From assembly GCA_010645155.1 (NCBI GenBank), contig CM021315.1, positions 2,915,519 through 2,979,518 of the forward strand: a stretch of 64,000 nucleotides of DNA, written 5' to 3'. This document shows positions 33,078 to 43,419 of this stretch, piece by piece. Each line of letters opens with the position of its first letter. Position 1 is the stretch's first letter. The DNA comes from Tigriopus japonicus. Taxonomy: Eukaryota; Arthropoda; Copepoda; Harpacticoida; Harpacticidae. Both the position numbers and the translations under genes were made by a program. The notes beneath the pieces were generated by a model. That model was given only the letters and a program-made list of their open reading frames with translations. It made no database searches and was not told where the DNA came from.

Positions 33078-34690
33078 AAATGGCCTTAATCAAGGATTTC
33101 CTTTGGAGTAGGGATGGGTGATACCGGCAATTTTGACCTCGACACCGACACCGACACCGGAAGGTTGAAACCGACACTGACACCGACACCGGTGTCAAAG
33201 TTTCCCATGACACCGTGGTGTCGACACCGCTGGTGTCGACGCCGACACCAACACCAAGAACGACACCGACACCAGTAATTCATATTAGAATTTGGGGTTT
33301 AAAAATCATCATCCTAAGTTTTATCAAATACATAACAAGTTCCAACCTTTTTTGGTGGCCCTTAACCTCAAATGAAGGGTAAGCAACATAACTTTCCCGT
33401 TTGGAATTTTTTACAAGTAGGGTCCAGAATTATATTTTTTCGTAGTATTTCCCAAACTTTTCTAATATTTTGGTTGTTTAAAGGAAAAAATCTATTGGGG
33501 AAATTGAAATTTCTATTGTTAAATCCGGTTTGTGTCAAGTGTGCCTCCAACAACAACTAATTAGATGCCAAACACTTATTTGATAGATTGGTGTACGCAC
33601 ACAAAAAAGCCAAATAATGGCTTAGTATTAAATATTTATGAATATATGGCTCTTTTTCCAAATATTTGGTTTCTTTTGAAGAAAATGAGCATCAAATACT
33701 TTGCCACTTTTTAGCAAATGTTTTTCCGGGACCTGCTTATGACATTGCGGAAACTAAACGGCTTGAAATGGTTTCATAGTCTTTTTGAGGTAGAAAAGCC
33801 ATTTAAGAAATGACAAACGCTTTGGAGACCCATGGTGATGTTGAGTATCAAAAGTTTATTCGTCTGCTTAATCAAGATGTCCTTGGCTTAATGCATGAGC
33901 AAAATTTTTATTCAAATTCCCCAAAAACATAATTGAATGTAAGTGATTTAACATTTCTTTGCACTTTATTGTTAAATTTCCTTATGGACAATGTTATCTG
34001 CAATATTGTCATTTTAGGTACCTAGACATTTAAATTTCATTGAACTTAATTATCAAATTGTGCTTTAAAAGTTTTATTTAAGTGTTACTGAAATATGAAA
34101 GGAGAAAGATCCATTTTTCTAGGCCAATTATGATGTTTGTATTCCCTATGATAAGGTCAGTTGAAATTTGTACTTCAAGACATTCATCACGGAGATCAGT
34201 CTGGACAGACCCAGACATTCTTCACAAAAATCAAAATAAATTGTAGGTAAACTTCAATTGGAGAGAGGGGAAAATAGGTTTACATTTCACAATACCCTAC
34301 TTTGCAAGCCTTTCAATGTAATTTTTGCGCCATTTGCGGAACTTTCGGAAAAAACTCATGAAACCTTGAAACGTCGACACCAAAACCCAAAAAAGCCGGT
34401 ATCGGTGTCGACACCTCGACACCGACACCGGCTTCTCGCCCACCCCTACTTTGGAGAATAGTTAGTGGAACTGAGACCGCCCCCGGAATAGACGACGAGG
34501 AGGCCGCCAGGAAGTTTGCGGTTCGGAAGGATCGGGCGTTAGCGCTAATAGTGCTGTTGGTGGATCCGGGACTTTTATATCTCGTGGGTGACCCCGAGGA
34601 TCCAAAGCTCGTGTGGGTTTTCAGGTCCTAGTCACAGCTTCGGAGGCACATCCAGACGTTCCGTCTTGGGAGTGTGTCACTAGCAGCTAA
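33078..34690 (+). pseudogene. Copia-type gag fragment, split by hAT-2
   Basis: Before the hAT insertion the frame reads EMALIKDFLW (33078-33108). Removing hAT-2 and one copy of its duplication lets it continue RIVSGTETAPG (from 34457) and ALALIVLLVDPGLLYLVGDP (about 34535), then hit TAG at 34629-34631. Faint homology (RLGSVSLAAN) runs to about 34690. The pattern is that of the copia Gag (UBN2-like) domain, where W-x-I-V-x-G-x-E and the hydrophobic LVGDP block are hallmarks. Confidence 0.7.
33109..34448. mobile_element. hAT-2, non-autonomous hAT with GACACC subterminal arrays
   Basis: The termini TAGGGATGGGTGA and TCGCCCACCCCTA are inverse with 2 mismatches in 13. CTTTGGAG flanks both sides (33101-33108 and 34449-34456), an exact 8-bp target duplication. 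Inside each end lie clustered GACACC/GGTGTC units in both orientations (33139-33275 and 34390-34432). The 1340-bp interior is AT-rich with no transposase. Relatives are at 62393-63020 (left part) and 57170-57298 (one end). Confidence 0.88.
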
Positions 34691-34874
34691 CCAGGTTTTC
34701 TTTCAGCTCTTTTAATGCTGATTTCAGTTGGTCAATTAAGATTGTCCGGCGGTAAGCTCTGCCCTGGTCTGATAACGTCCGAGTCATCTTTGGTCGGCCA
34801 GTACCCTGCTCAAGAACGTTCTCCACTGGTTCCAAATCATCCATAGTCTGTCTATCAGTCCCACCCGTGGACAT
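34680..34874 (-). CDS. Small ORF, possibly a gag N-terminal fragment
   Basis: 64 codons from ATG at 34874 to TAG at 34682-34680. The polar N-terminus is followed by MTRTLSDQGRAYRRTIL and a Lys/Leu-rich helix, faintly like BEL/Pao gag starts. The ATG sits one base from the foldback end at 34876. It could be an exon or element fragment cut by that insertion. I do not recognise it with confidence. Confidence 0.25.
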   Translation of the reverse strand: MSTGGTDRQTMDDLEPVENVLEQGTGRPKMTRTLSDQGRAYRRTILIDQLKSALKELKENLVSC

Positions 34875-34875
34875 A

Positions 34876-35670
34876 ATGGGACACTGTAATCGCTTGTTTT
34901 CTTTTCTTACCGCTGGAGCCACCACCCCAACTTCAATCCGCCTGTCTTGGCTTGGAAGAAGCGAGAGTGCTTCAGTTAAAACGTGATAAATCCCTCCTGT
35001 AGTAGGCCTTTGGCCAAAATGAGAACAGAATTGACTAGGGTAGTGTAGAGACATGCTTATATCGATGGGAAATGGTTAGTCCAGAAACCTCTAACGCAAT
35101 TGTTCATGTTGTTGACTTTATACCTGTACGCAGAATAAAAAGTCAGTCTATTCTTAACACTTGATTAGATCACGCCTCGCCTTCCAACATAACACGTAGA
35201 GACATATGTATGTCATCAAACAATCATTCTCAACATTGGTTGACAAAATGCCGAGCATTTTACGATCAAAACGATAATGATGATTTCACTTTTCCTCACA
35301 CTCCAGCCTCAGCTGCCGCGTCTCGTCTGTCTTCAAGAAGAGAGCGAGCAATTTTGAAATTTCCCGCTAAGGTAACGGAGCGCAGACTGGCAAAGTAAGG
35401 CTGGACTGTGAAGAAGCGTAATATCTTCGCTATCATTTTGATCGTAAAATCCTCAGCATTTTGTCAACCATTGTTGAGAGTGATTGTTTAATGACTTAGA
35501 TATGTCTCTATCCTAGTCAATTCTGTTCTCATTTTGGCCAAAGGCAGGAGGGATTTATCACGTTTTAACTGAAGCACTCTCGCTTCTTCCAAGCCAAGAC
35601 AGGTGGATTGAAGTTGGGGTGGTGGCTCCAACGGTAAGAAAAGAAAACGCATTCGATTACAGTGTCCCAT
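34876..35670. mobile_element. Foldback element, copy 2
   Basis: The ends ATGGGACACTGTAATCG and CGATTACAGTGTCCCAT are inverse. Arms and central loop match copy 1 at 17070-17710 closely, except for a 152-bp insert at 35044-35195 in the left arm. Without the insert the length is 643 bp, near the 641 bp of copy 1. Confidence 0.8.
35044..35195. repeat. Small LTR-like insert in foldback copy 2
   Basis: Comparison with copy 1 defines the insert. It starts TGTAGAGACATGC, contains AGAATAAAAAG, ends AACATAACAC and is bordered by GTAG on both sides. TG at the start, ACA near the end and a polyadenylation-like signal suggest a solo LTR or TRIM. With only 4-5 bp of duplication and one copy, this is a suggestion. 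Confidence 0.45.
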
Positions 35671-36061
35671 TGAGGAAAAGCACTAGGGAGCTCTTATGGC
35701 TCCCTGTGGTCTAGGCACGATTGGCAACTTGGAATCTTTCAGAACAATTCAAAAAACCTCTGTCGCTTCTTTTTCAATCTTGATCAATTTCTCGATTTTT
35801 CATCGGTTTCCGCAGGTGTCATCCCCGATGCGACCGGAGATCGTGGAGTTTTCTGACTAATAATGTTGTGGCCGTTTTCCCAGGGGGTTTCTGAAACTAG
35901 CTTGAACTCGCTTCACTCTTCGTTAGTACTGGAAATTCGTATATTTTCGATAAATGCTTTAACAAAAACGTCAGAAAACTATCCACGTCAAAACACCACG
36001 AAGTAAGCAAAACAGGTTCTTGACACGTCTGAGCGGGAAAGTGAAGTGGGAGGCGGGAAAT
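35671..36061. other. No gene seen
   Basis: Spacer between foldback copy 2 and the plus-strand gypsy. Nothing recognisable. Confidence 0.4.
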
Positions 36062-36077
36062 TCAAGAATCTAGATCG

Positions 36078-36467
36078 AACCCTACCAATCGGTGTCGTAA
36101 ACATAACATCACGGTTAATAAGAAGAAATGCATCTTAGGTGTTACGAATGTGCTTTTTGCTGGGTATGTCATAAAACCTGGCGGATATACGGCCGACCCT
36201 GCAAAAGTCAAGGCTATTGCTGCATTCTCGATTCCTTCAACCCGCACCGAGCTGAGATCATTTTTTGGCCTCATCAACCAGTTGGGACAATTTTCAAAGG
36301 ACATTGCCCTATCCGCCGAGCCATTGAGAAGTCTTCCATGCGTTAAGAATTCATTTTCATGGAATGCCGACCACACAATTGCATTCAACGCCAGTAATAA
36401 AGCCTTATCTCAACCCCCCGTTTTTCATTTGTTCGATCCGGAACTTCTCATGGAATTAGTCATTTAG
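36078..36467 (+). pseudogene. Gypsy RT thumb/connection fragment
   Basis: KKKCILGVTNVLFAGYVI and TELRSFFGLINQLGQFS are the conserved RT C-terminal motifs, followed by a connection region ending FDPELLMELVI and a TAG at 36465-36467. The RT catalytic core is not present. The stop coincides with the start of the foreign block. Confidence 0.82.
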
Positions 36468-36870
36468 CTTCAAACTATGACTTGTTTACCCCGCGAGGTG
36501 TCATTTTGATCACTTGAGAGTGTGACAGCTTTGCCTTCATTGAATAGATTTTATGTATTTGATTAGAGTTAAATGAAATGAAACAATTGTATTCAAATCA
36601 GTGTAACAAACTTTTTGGAGAAACTGAAACAAAAATAGAAATTGCTCGTGCATTCTACATTCTCAAAGCATAATCGTTTCTCCATTTGCTTTTTTCGAAA
36701 ACCTCCATCAAAGAACGCTCGCTCGAACGCACGCACACGGACTGGAAACACTTTCGCTTTCAAAGTGACTCGCATTTTTTACTCGAATTTCAGGTGGCTC
36801 CCTCTGAGAAGTACATTTTGCGGATCTCTCGACTGAAGAGAGCAGCTCCCCCTATAATCACAGCAGAACC
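36468..36870 (+). other. Insertion of unknown origin within gypsy pol
   Basis: About 400 bp separate FDPELLMELVI from the RNase H start VIHTNASR. The repeated VI (GTCATT/GTAATA) at the edges hints at a short duplication. No terminal repeats or coding signal seen. Confidence 0.5.
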
Positions 36871-38586
36871 TTGAACTATTTGAGAGGGATTGAAGTAATA
36901 CACACTAACGCTTCGCGCACGCATGGTCTTGGTTTTGCCCTTTTCCAAGTTAAGGGAACCTGCCTTCTACTCATTCAATGTGGTTCTCGCTTTCTCCAAG
37001 ATGTGGAAACCCGCTACGCAATGGTAGAACTTGAAGCTTTAGCGGTGGTTTGGGCTATTCATAAGACCCACCTTTACGTTTGTCGCAATTTTTTCACCGT
37101 AATAACGGATCATAAACCGTTTGTCGAGCTTTTTGGAAAGAAAACGATTGCTACTGTGGAAAATATTCGAATCCAAAATTATGTCCGGAAGTTATCCCGT
37201 TACCAGTTCGCAATAAGATGGAAAAAGGGCAAGGAACATTCCATCCCAGATGCGTTTTCCAGGTCCCCTGTTGATGATCCCACAGACGATGATGCTCAAT
37301 TGCACGAGGATTCATCGGTGCTCGTCATTGCTACCGCTCGGGATTGTTCGGATCCTCTCTTAAAAGACGTTCGTTCTGCCGTATCGGGAGATCCTGATTA
37401 TCAAGGATGGATTGTGTCTATTCTATCTGGTCTAGAACCACCTACGTCAATGAAAAAGATTTGGCATCAACTTTCTGTGGTAGATGGTTTGATCATGTTT
37501 GGACATCGCATTCTCATTCCTCAACAAGTAAGATCATCAACCTTGACCCAACTTCATGCCTCACATGCTGGTCTTGAAGCAACGAAAAGATTAGCCCGAC
37601 AATCTGTTTATTGGCCGGGAATCTGTATTGATATCACAACATCTGTCCAAACTTGCCGTTCGTGCCAGGAACACCTTCCATCTCAATCAAGAGAATCAAA
37701 TGCAGCCCCACTATTGCCAGAGACATCGATGGATGAAATTGCTATGGACTTATTCCACTTCGGGGGCCGATGCTATCTTCTTGTCGTTGAAAGATATTCA
37801 GGATATCCCTTCATTCATTCCTGGAATCAAGAGCCTTCAGCCGAACAAGTAGCCAGAGCTTTTATGACCATTTTCAGCCAATTTGGAATGCCAACACTTG
37901 GTCGATCCGATAATGGTCCTCAGTTTTCGGCACTAATATTTCAAAAGTTTCTAGATAAATGGAACATTTGTTGGTCATCGTCATCGCCTTACCATCCTCA
38001 ATCCAACCGTTTGGCAGAAAGAACCATTCGATCCATGAAGGCCATTCTCGAAAGACTTGACAAGATTTCTAACTTTGAGGAAGCACTCCTCACTTTCAGA
38101 AACACTCCAAAAGCTGATGGCGTGTCTCCTGCTTTTCGAATGTTTGGGAGAGTTCTGCGAACAGCTCTTCCAACTGCCGAGCTAAACCGTTCCTTCAACA
38201 TGGAACAATCCGATAAGAAGAGAGAACTTTTCCTCCATCACCAGAAATCTTCGTTCAATTCCCACGCTCATCCACGGAGATCTCTTTTTAAGGGGGAGAA
38301 AGTGAGAACACAAAATCCCAGTATGAGACGATGGGATGAGATTGGAATTATTACTGACATTTGCAAAGCCGGAAGATCGTACAGAATTCAAATCTCATCC
38401 CATCGTCTCAAAATTATTCTTCGAAGAAATCGTCGTTATCTCCGTTATCTTAGATCGTCAGGAAATTCCCCGTTTCCAAAAACAAAGTTCATCAGTGATC
38501 ATCAAAATTTGGACAATCAACCAATTCAACGATCAAATCGGATCAGACAACCGCCAAGTCGATTTTCCTTTGAGAGCCACGAATGA
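36871..38586 (+). CDS. Gypsy RNase H-integrase polyprotein fragment
   Basis: 571 codons are open to TGA at 38584-38586. RNase H (about 1-120) keeps VELEALAVVWAI and VITDHKP but has TNAS where the first catalytic Asp belongs. Integrase has the HHCC finger (HASHAG, then CRSC), and the core shows MDLFHFGG, SDNGPQ and LAER with 35 residues between the second and third acidic residues, a complete DD35E triad. A GPY/F-like module (GEKVRTQNPSMRRWDEIG) and a basic C-terminus follow. The apparent ATG is not native: the frame joins the inserted block. The integrase could still fold, but the element cannot move on its own. Confidence 0.88.
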   Translation: MNYLRGIEVIHTNASRTHGLGFALFQVKGTCLLLIQCGSRFLQDVETRYAMVELEALAVVWAIHKTHLYVCRNFFTVITDHKPFVELFGKKTIATVENIRIQNYVRKLSRYQFAIRWKKGKEHSIPDAFSRSPVDDPTDDDAQLHEDSSVLVIATARDCSDPLLKDVRSAVSGDPDYQGWIVSILSGLEPPTSMKKIWHQLSVVDGLIMFGHRILIPQQVRSSTLTQLHASHAGLEATKRLARQSVYWPGICIDITTSVQTCRSCQEHLPSQSRESNAAPLLPETSMDEIAMDLFHFGGRCYLLVVERYSGYPFIHSWNQEPSAEQVARAFMTIFSQFGMPTLGRSDNGPQFSALIFQKFLDKWNICWSSSSPYHPQSNRLAERTIRSMKAILERLDKISNFEEALLTFRNTPKADGVSPAFRMFGRVLRTALPTAELNRSFNMEQSDKKRELFLHHQKSSFNSHAHPRRSLFKGEKVRTQNPSMRRWDEIGIITDICKAGRSYRIQISSHRLKIILRRNRRYLRYLRSSGNSPFPKTKFISDHQNLDNQPIQRSNRIRQPPSRFSFESHE

Positions 38587-38605
38587 ATTAAATAATTGAG
38601 GGGGA

Positions 38606-38799
38606 TGTAAGGATATTACTTCAGATTCAGCATCGAGCATGGAAACTGTCTGGATGAAGACAAACCACTGAACCTACGCGGTCAGCTTATCGGCATGGCC
38701 CCAGATCTTTCTCTTACTTTTATCTATTTGTAGTCGAAGTGAATAAAGCTTTAGCTTTTACTTTGTGCATCACTTCAGCGCGCTACACCCGCAACAACA
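38606..38799 (+). repeat. Gypsy 3' LTR
   Basis: It begins TGTAAGGATATTAC right after the polypurine tract and ends ...CCGCAACAACA, about 194 bp. It contains GTGAATAAAGC, a polyadenylation signal. No 5' partner in the window. Confidence 0.7.
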
Positions 38800-39968
38800 T
38801 TTTCAGAACCTACGCGAGAGTTTAAGTCAGGCAGTTCCACCGGTCTCGTATTTTCATGGCAAATTCTCCACCTAGATTCCGGCTGGTTTAGCATCCCTTT
38901 CCTTCGTTTGGGTGCGAATAGATAGAGTTCGTTCCCCCCTTGAACCACCCTATTATGGAACCTTCTTGGTTCTTCAAAGACAAAAAAACTTCTAGCTTGA
39001 CATTAAATGGAGGAATGTGAAATATCGATTGATAGACTTAAACTAGCTTTCTATGATGCGTCTCAACCTCCACCAACAATTATCCGTGCTGGTCGTTTGA
39101 TCACAGGCCCAGATCAATTTCGATCCGAATGACTCCGAATCTGGCCGGGGGGTTCTATGGCGCATCTCCTCAGACACTCTACTCGCCATTGTTTCAAGTC
39201 CTAATTAGTTGAAATGTCAAATTGAAAAAGCATTCGATTGAGAAATGCGACAGCAAAACCACGTAATTATTTCTCTTTCTTCAAACCGCTTTAGTATGAT
39301 TTAAAACGTTCACTTGAGCAACCTTTGTGCATGCCCAATTAAGGGCATTCAGAATAAAAAAGAGAAGAAGAAAAACGCCCGAAAAGCTCAGCCGGGCGGG
39401 ATTGAAACAGCCCTGGCCCTGCCTCATTTTAAGTAATTTGAAAGGGCTCTCATCGAGCGATCAATCGTTCATGGAATTTTACTCATTGGGACAATTTGGG
39501 TTTCTGCTTTACATTCAAACCCTTTTGTTTGCAATTGATGCGTTCCACTGCCTCGACTCGTTCTGACAGTAATATTACTGGAAATCGTTTTGACGAAAAT
39601 GCATGCAATGAACTTTAATGATTTTTTTCGTAGTGTGTCATGAATGGCACCATTTTAATAGTTTAGTTTACTTGAGTAATTTACAAGTTAGTTATTGCAA
39701 CGTCGTTAGGAGCACCACAAAGGTGCACTCAAACACGTAATAATACATGTATCGCACATCCAAACCCAGCAAAAGACCTTATACCTAAAAGGGAGCATGT
39801 CTCAAGGGCTTCTTTGAACGAATTATTGCGATGAAGGCTTCTTTCTAAAAAAATGTGAGATTTCTTTTATGATAAGCGATCTAAACGGGGACAGCCCCGT
39901 TGTTCAACATGTTGAGTTCATCAGGCCCTGTGTAAAACTGATAGTTCCAAACGTTCCATCTGATCATG
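38800..39968. other. No gene seen
   Basis: Mixed-composition spacer. A 74-residue plus-strand frame at 39869-40093 runs into the foldback arm, and its first half (ends near PSDHEW) has no recognisable domain. Confidence 0.4.
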
Positions 39969-42046
39969 AATGGATCAGTGTAATCCAGGTTTGTAGCCAC
40001 TTTTTTAATTGTTGCGCTGGGGCCTCCCTCCCAGTTTTTTCCGCCTGTTTTAGCTTGGAAAAAGTGCGAGCGGTTCAGTTAAAGAGTAATTAATCACACT
40101 TGTGTTAAACCTATTATCAAAATGAGTACAAAATTGATTAGGGTAAAGACATATGTTAGTCATCAAACAATCATTAATATAATTGGCTGACAAACTGCTA
40201 GACATTTTGGGATCAAAACTGATCTTCTTCAGTTCATGACTTGTTATCAGTGATGGCAAATGGATGTATGCCGTGCTTCTGCGAACAGGCAAAAATGTTC
40301 TCAGAAAGTGACAAACTTCATGCAAAAAATTGTAGGCCTTCTCCAAATCATCAACTAAACTTTTTGAGTCCTGACCATTCCTTCCTCAAACTAATTTTGG
40401 ATCATCAACATAGGAAAAAATACTAACTTTTGTACCAAGCTTGTTAAAGGGAGCAATGAAAATGATGAAAAAAGAGCATACCTAAAATGGAACTTTGTGG
40501 AATGCCACTCAATGATCCTTCAGCCTTAGGATCTGCTTCCTTTCACTAATGAAGCTTTCAATCTCAGTCTGGACCTTACCCTGCCTCCCACTGTTTGAGT
40601 TGACGAAGCAAGACCACAAATTATGCCTTGGTAAAGTCTTTATCAAACTATATCAATTTGCTCATCATCCAAATCAAATCCAAGCCTGCCAAATGCCAAT
40701 GACATGTTCTAAATAGTCAATCAATTGGATGATTGTACTAAAATGTGCTCAAAATCTGTGGTGTTCTGAGGGAAATGATATCATAGACTTCCAAATAATC
40801 TACAAGCTTAGACTTCATGATCCTCTCAAAAATTTGTGCAAACTGCCGGCCAGGGGTGTTTCACTTAAAACCTGGACTAGAAAATATTCTTAAGGCAAAA
40901 TGTATTTTTCTGAGAAACACCTTGTCAATGAAATCCACCTAGTGGAAACAAGCTTATCCTTTCCCACTTCCAAAATGTGTCTTTTGGTGGCAAGATTATT
41001 TTAATATTAATCATTGGCAGTAAATGTTGCTCCCTTCTTCTTGGGAGCTCAATTGTTAACCACTTTCCAATTTCAATGGCTTCAACAAGAGAAAAAATTG
41101 TAAGCTGCAGATTTCAAGTTGCTAAATACAGTTTGCTACCATTTTTTATTAGCTTGGAAAAATGAAAGCAAAGATTTAAATTCAAAGAGCCATAATGAAA
41201 ATGGAAAAATACAAAAGGCATTAGTATTGCTTTCCTCTCAAATTCTAAGCAATCAAGTTAATACCATTTCATTTGCTATTTTAAAGTTTCCAGCCATTGT
41301 ATAAGTTATTTTGAATGTTTTCCAATTTTTCCAGGTTCCAATATTAACTACTATATGGACAGATAGAAGGCAACGGTAGAAAGTAGAAAGAGAGCTAGAA
41401 AGAGTATCATTATGCAGAAATAATTCCATTGGTATATTTTATGGCATTTTCATCTACTTTATTCATTTTCATTTGACACACCATGCAGAAGCACTTTCCG
41501 AGCTCCCTCTATGAGAAGTGACTCTCTCTTGTTCATCTTGATCAGAAAAATTGAAATCATAAATGTACATATGTGTGTGCATACACCTGGCTCGCAACTG
41601 CTTGATGCTAATATGTCCAGTCGTACCCAACATTATGCATCTCTTTGACTTGTAAATATCAGAGGGCCAAAAAGCTGGATTTGTGGAGTACTTGCAACTT
41701 GACAAAAATAATGGCATGTCTATTCTTCAAGTCAATGATTTGTCGCACAATTTACGAGTGTACAGTCGGATCCAAATCAGTTATAACATTGGCTTGTTTT
41801 AGATCCGAAATGCTCAACATTTCACCAGCCGATTTTGAGAATGATTGTTTGATGTCTTACATATGTCTCTATACTAATCAAATATGTACTCATTTTGATA
41901 ATAGGTTTAACACAAGTGTGATTAATTACTTTTTAACTGAACCGCTTGCACTTTTTCCAAGCTAAGACAAGCGGAAAAAACTGGGAGGGAGGCCCCAGCG
42001 CAACATTTAAAAAAGTGGCAACAAACCTGGATTACACTGGTCCATT
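39969..42046. mobile_element. Foldback element, copy 3, diverged and carrying a LINE fragment
   Basis: The ends AATGGATCAGTGTAATCCAGG (39969) and CCTGGATTACACTGGTCCATT (42046) are inverse. Arms of about 250 bp match each other and, more distantly, copies 1 and 2 (CAGTTAAA...AATTAATC, AAAATGAGTACAAAATTGATTAGGG). The interior of about 1.6 kb includes a LINE-A remnant (40331-40850). The right end lies 15 bp from the C2 exon that starts at 42062. Confidence 0.72.
40331..40850 (-). mobile_element. Old LINE-A RT fragment
   Basis: Collinear with 60355-60880 of LINE-A copy 2: TTTTTGAGTCCTGACCATTCC, AATGGAACTTTGTGGAATGC and AGGGAAATGATATCAT match the reverse-strand RT region. Many indels; no open frame. 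It is embedded in foldback copy 3. Confidence 0.68.
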
Positions 42047-42061
42047 GTCAAATGCATTTAC

Positions 42062-43043
42062 CTTCGAATTTCAAGCCGGGCTGAGACTTCAATTCTTCGC
42101 ATCCATTGTTGTGCAAGAATTCACTTTCATTCATCTCAGCGCGATCAGACCCCACAACGTTGAATTCAACAGTCAAAAGGCCGTTTAAGGACGCACTCAA
42201 GTCGTCGAAAGGGCCGCCCTGAAGAGGTATCACTTGAGCCTGTTTGGTGGTGATCAAAAGCTCTTCTAAGCTGACAATTCCCAATCCCAGGAAATGTTTT
42301 TTCTCATTTTCATTACAAACAGATCCCCACACTTCAAACAATATTTCGGCACTGCGAGTGTTTAAGTTGCTAAAACGAAAAAGACAAAATTGTGTGAATA
42401 GCATTTTGAATAAAACGCCGCGCTCTCCAAGACGAGAAAACTTACAAAGTGCAGTCGTATTCAAAAGACACTTCGCCTTTTTCAACAACGATCCCGATGG
42501 GAGAAGTGAAGCTCTGATTTGGTTCGTCCATTTCAATAACAACATATGGGTTTCGACAATTGATTCCAAGTTCACGAGCCTTACTTATGTGAACTTTGAT
42601 TTGCTTCAATTTTGCCCCAAGGGACGCAGATCGGGATCGAGCTGTTCGAAAACGATCTTTATCATCCTCAGAGCCCTATGTTGAAGATGGATATCCATAA
42701 TGAGGGCGTAAAAAGTTTCGTGAACACGCCATGATTTACAAACAAGAAATATTTTTGAGGCTTATTCTTAAATGTCTCTCGTTAATATTTCAAGGAATCA
42801 CGGCGATGGAAAGTTTCAAAACCGATTTCCTTTGCTTTATTTTACCTTCAGTGCTGATTTCAATCGCTTTGGAACCTTCTTGTACACTGGGAAAATGTGG
42901 TGACCAAAATCTTCCATATTGATTGTTATTTGGGAGCTTCTGATCGCCATCATCATCATGTCGTGGGCTTTTTGGCCAATGTGTTCATTTTCATTCTTGG
43001 TCGAGTTTATTTCATTAATAGGCATTGCTAATCTACTAGTCAC
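42062..43043 (-). CDS. C2-domain protein (C2CD2/TMEM24-like), three internal exons
   Basis: Exons 43043-42846, 42675-42446 and 42369-42062 have GT-AG borders and phases 0, 2 and 1 at their 3' ends. The first encodes a polar helical segment (KNENEHIGQKAHDMMMMAIR). The second and third encode a C2 domain: LKQIKVHISKARELG, NPYVVIEMDEPNQSFTSP, AEILFEVWGS, FLGLGIVSLEELL and LTVEFNVV are consecutive C2 strands. The usual calcium-binding Asp cluster is sparse, so binding may be calcium-independent. Such proteins act at membrane contacts or bind lipids. Neither start nor stop is present, so both ends lie in other exons. The last exon ends one base into a codon, matching the first C1-gene exon at 13358. 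The C2CD2 assignment is by general resemblance. Confidence 0.75.
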
Positions 43044-43419
43044 CTGGAAAACATGACAAGAATTATTCGTGGCCACAATAAAACATATTTGTGAATTGTG
43101 AATTTTCTAATCAAAAACACCTTTAAACTTTAATCTGGATTGAAAAAAAAATCGGAAATATCGCTTTTTCTCTCCTTGACACAAACTTTAAAATAAAACC
43201 CTTTCTTCAGACTCTTTGCCTGTTATTGTTTTACGCACAAAAAAGCCTTTTTATTATTTTAAAATGACCAAGTGGCAAGTGGATTCATCATACTCATGGA
43301 ACCAAATCTAAGTTCCATCCACAAGCATGACTCCCTCTATTTTCCATTACGAAAAGTGAAAATCCAGGGTACAGTATTTTTTATTTTATTTGTCCCCAAA
43401 ACTTACTCTCCTGTAAGAG

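Larger units (their letters stand above)
36062..38799 (+). mobile_element. Gypsy LTR retrotransposon, 3' half with 3' LTR
   Basis: It contains the end of RT, RNase H, integrase, a polypurine tract (TTGAGGGGGA, 38596-38605) and the 3' LTR. The 5' half is absent. An unrelated block (about 36468-36890) interrupts the RT-RNase H junction. It is a different lineage from the minus-strand gypsy at 28-30 kb. Confidence 0.9.
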
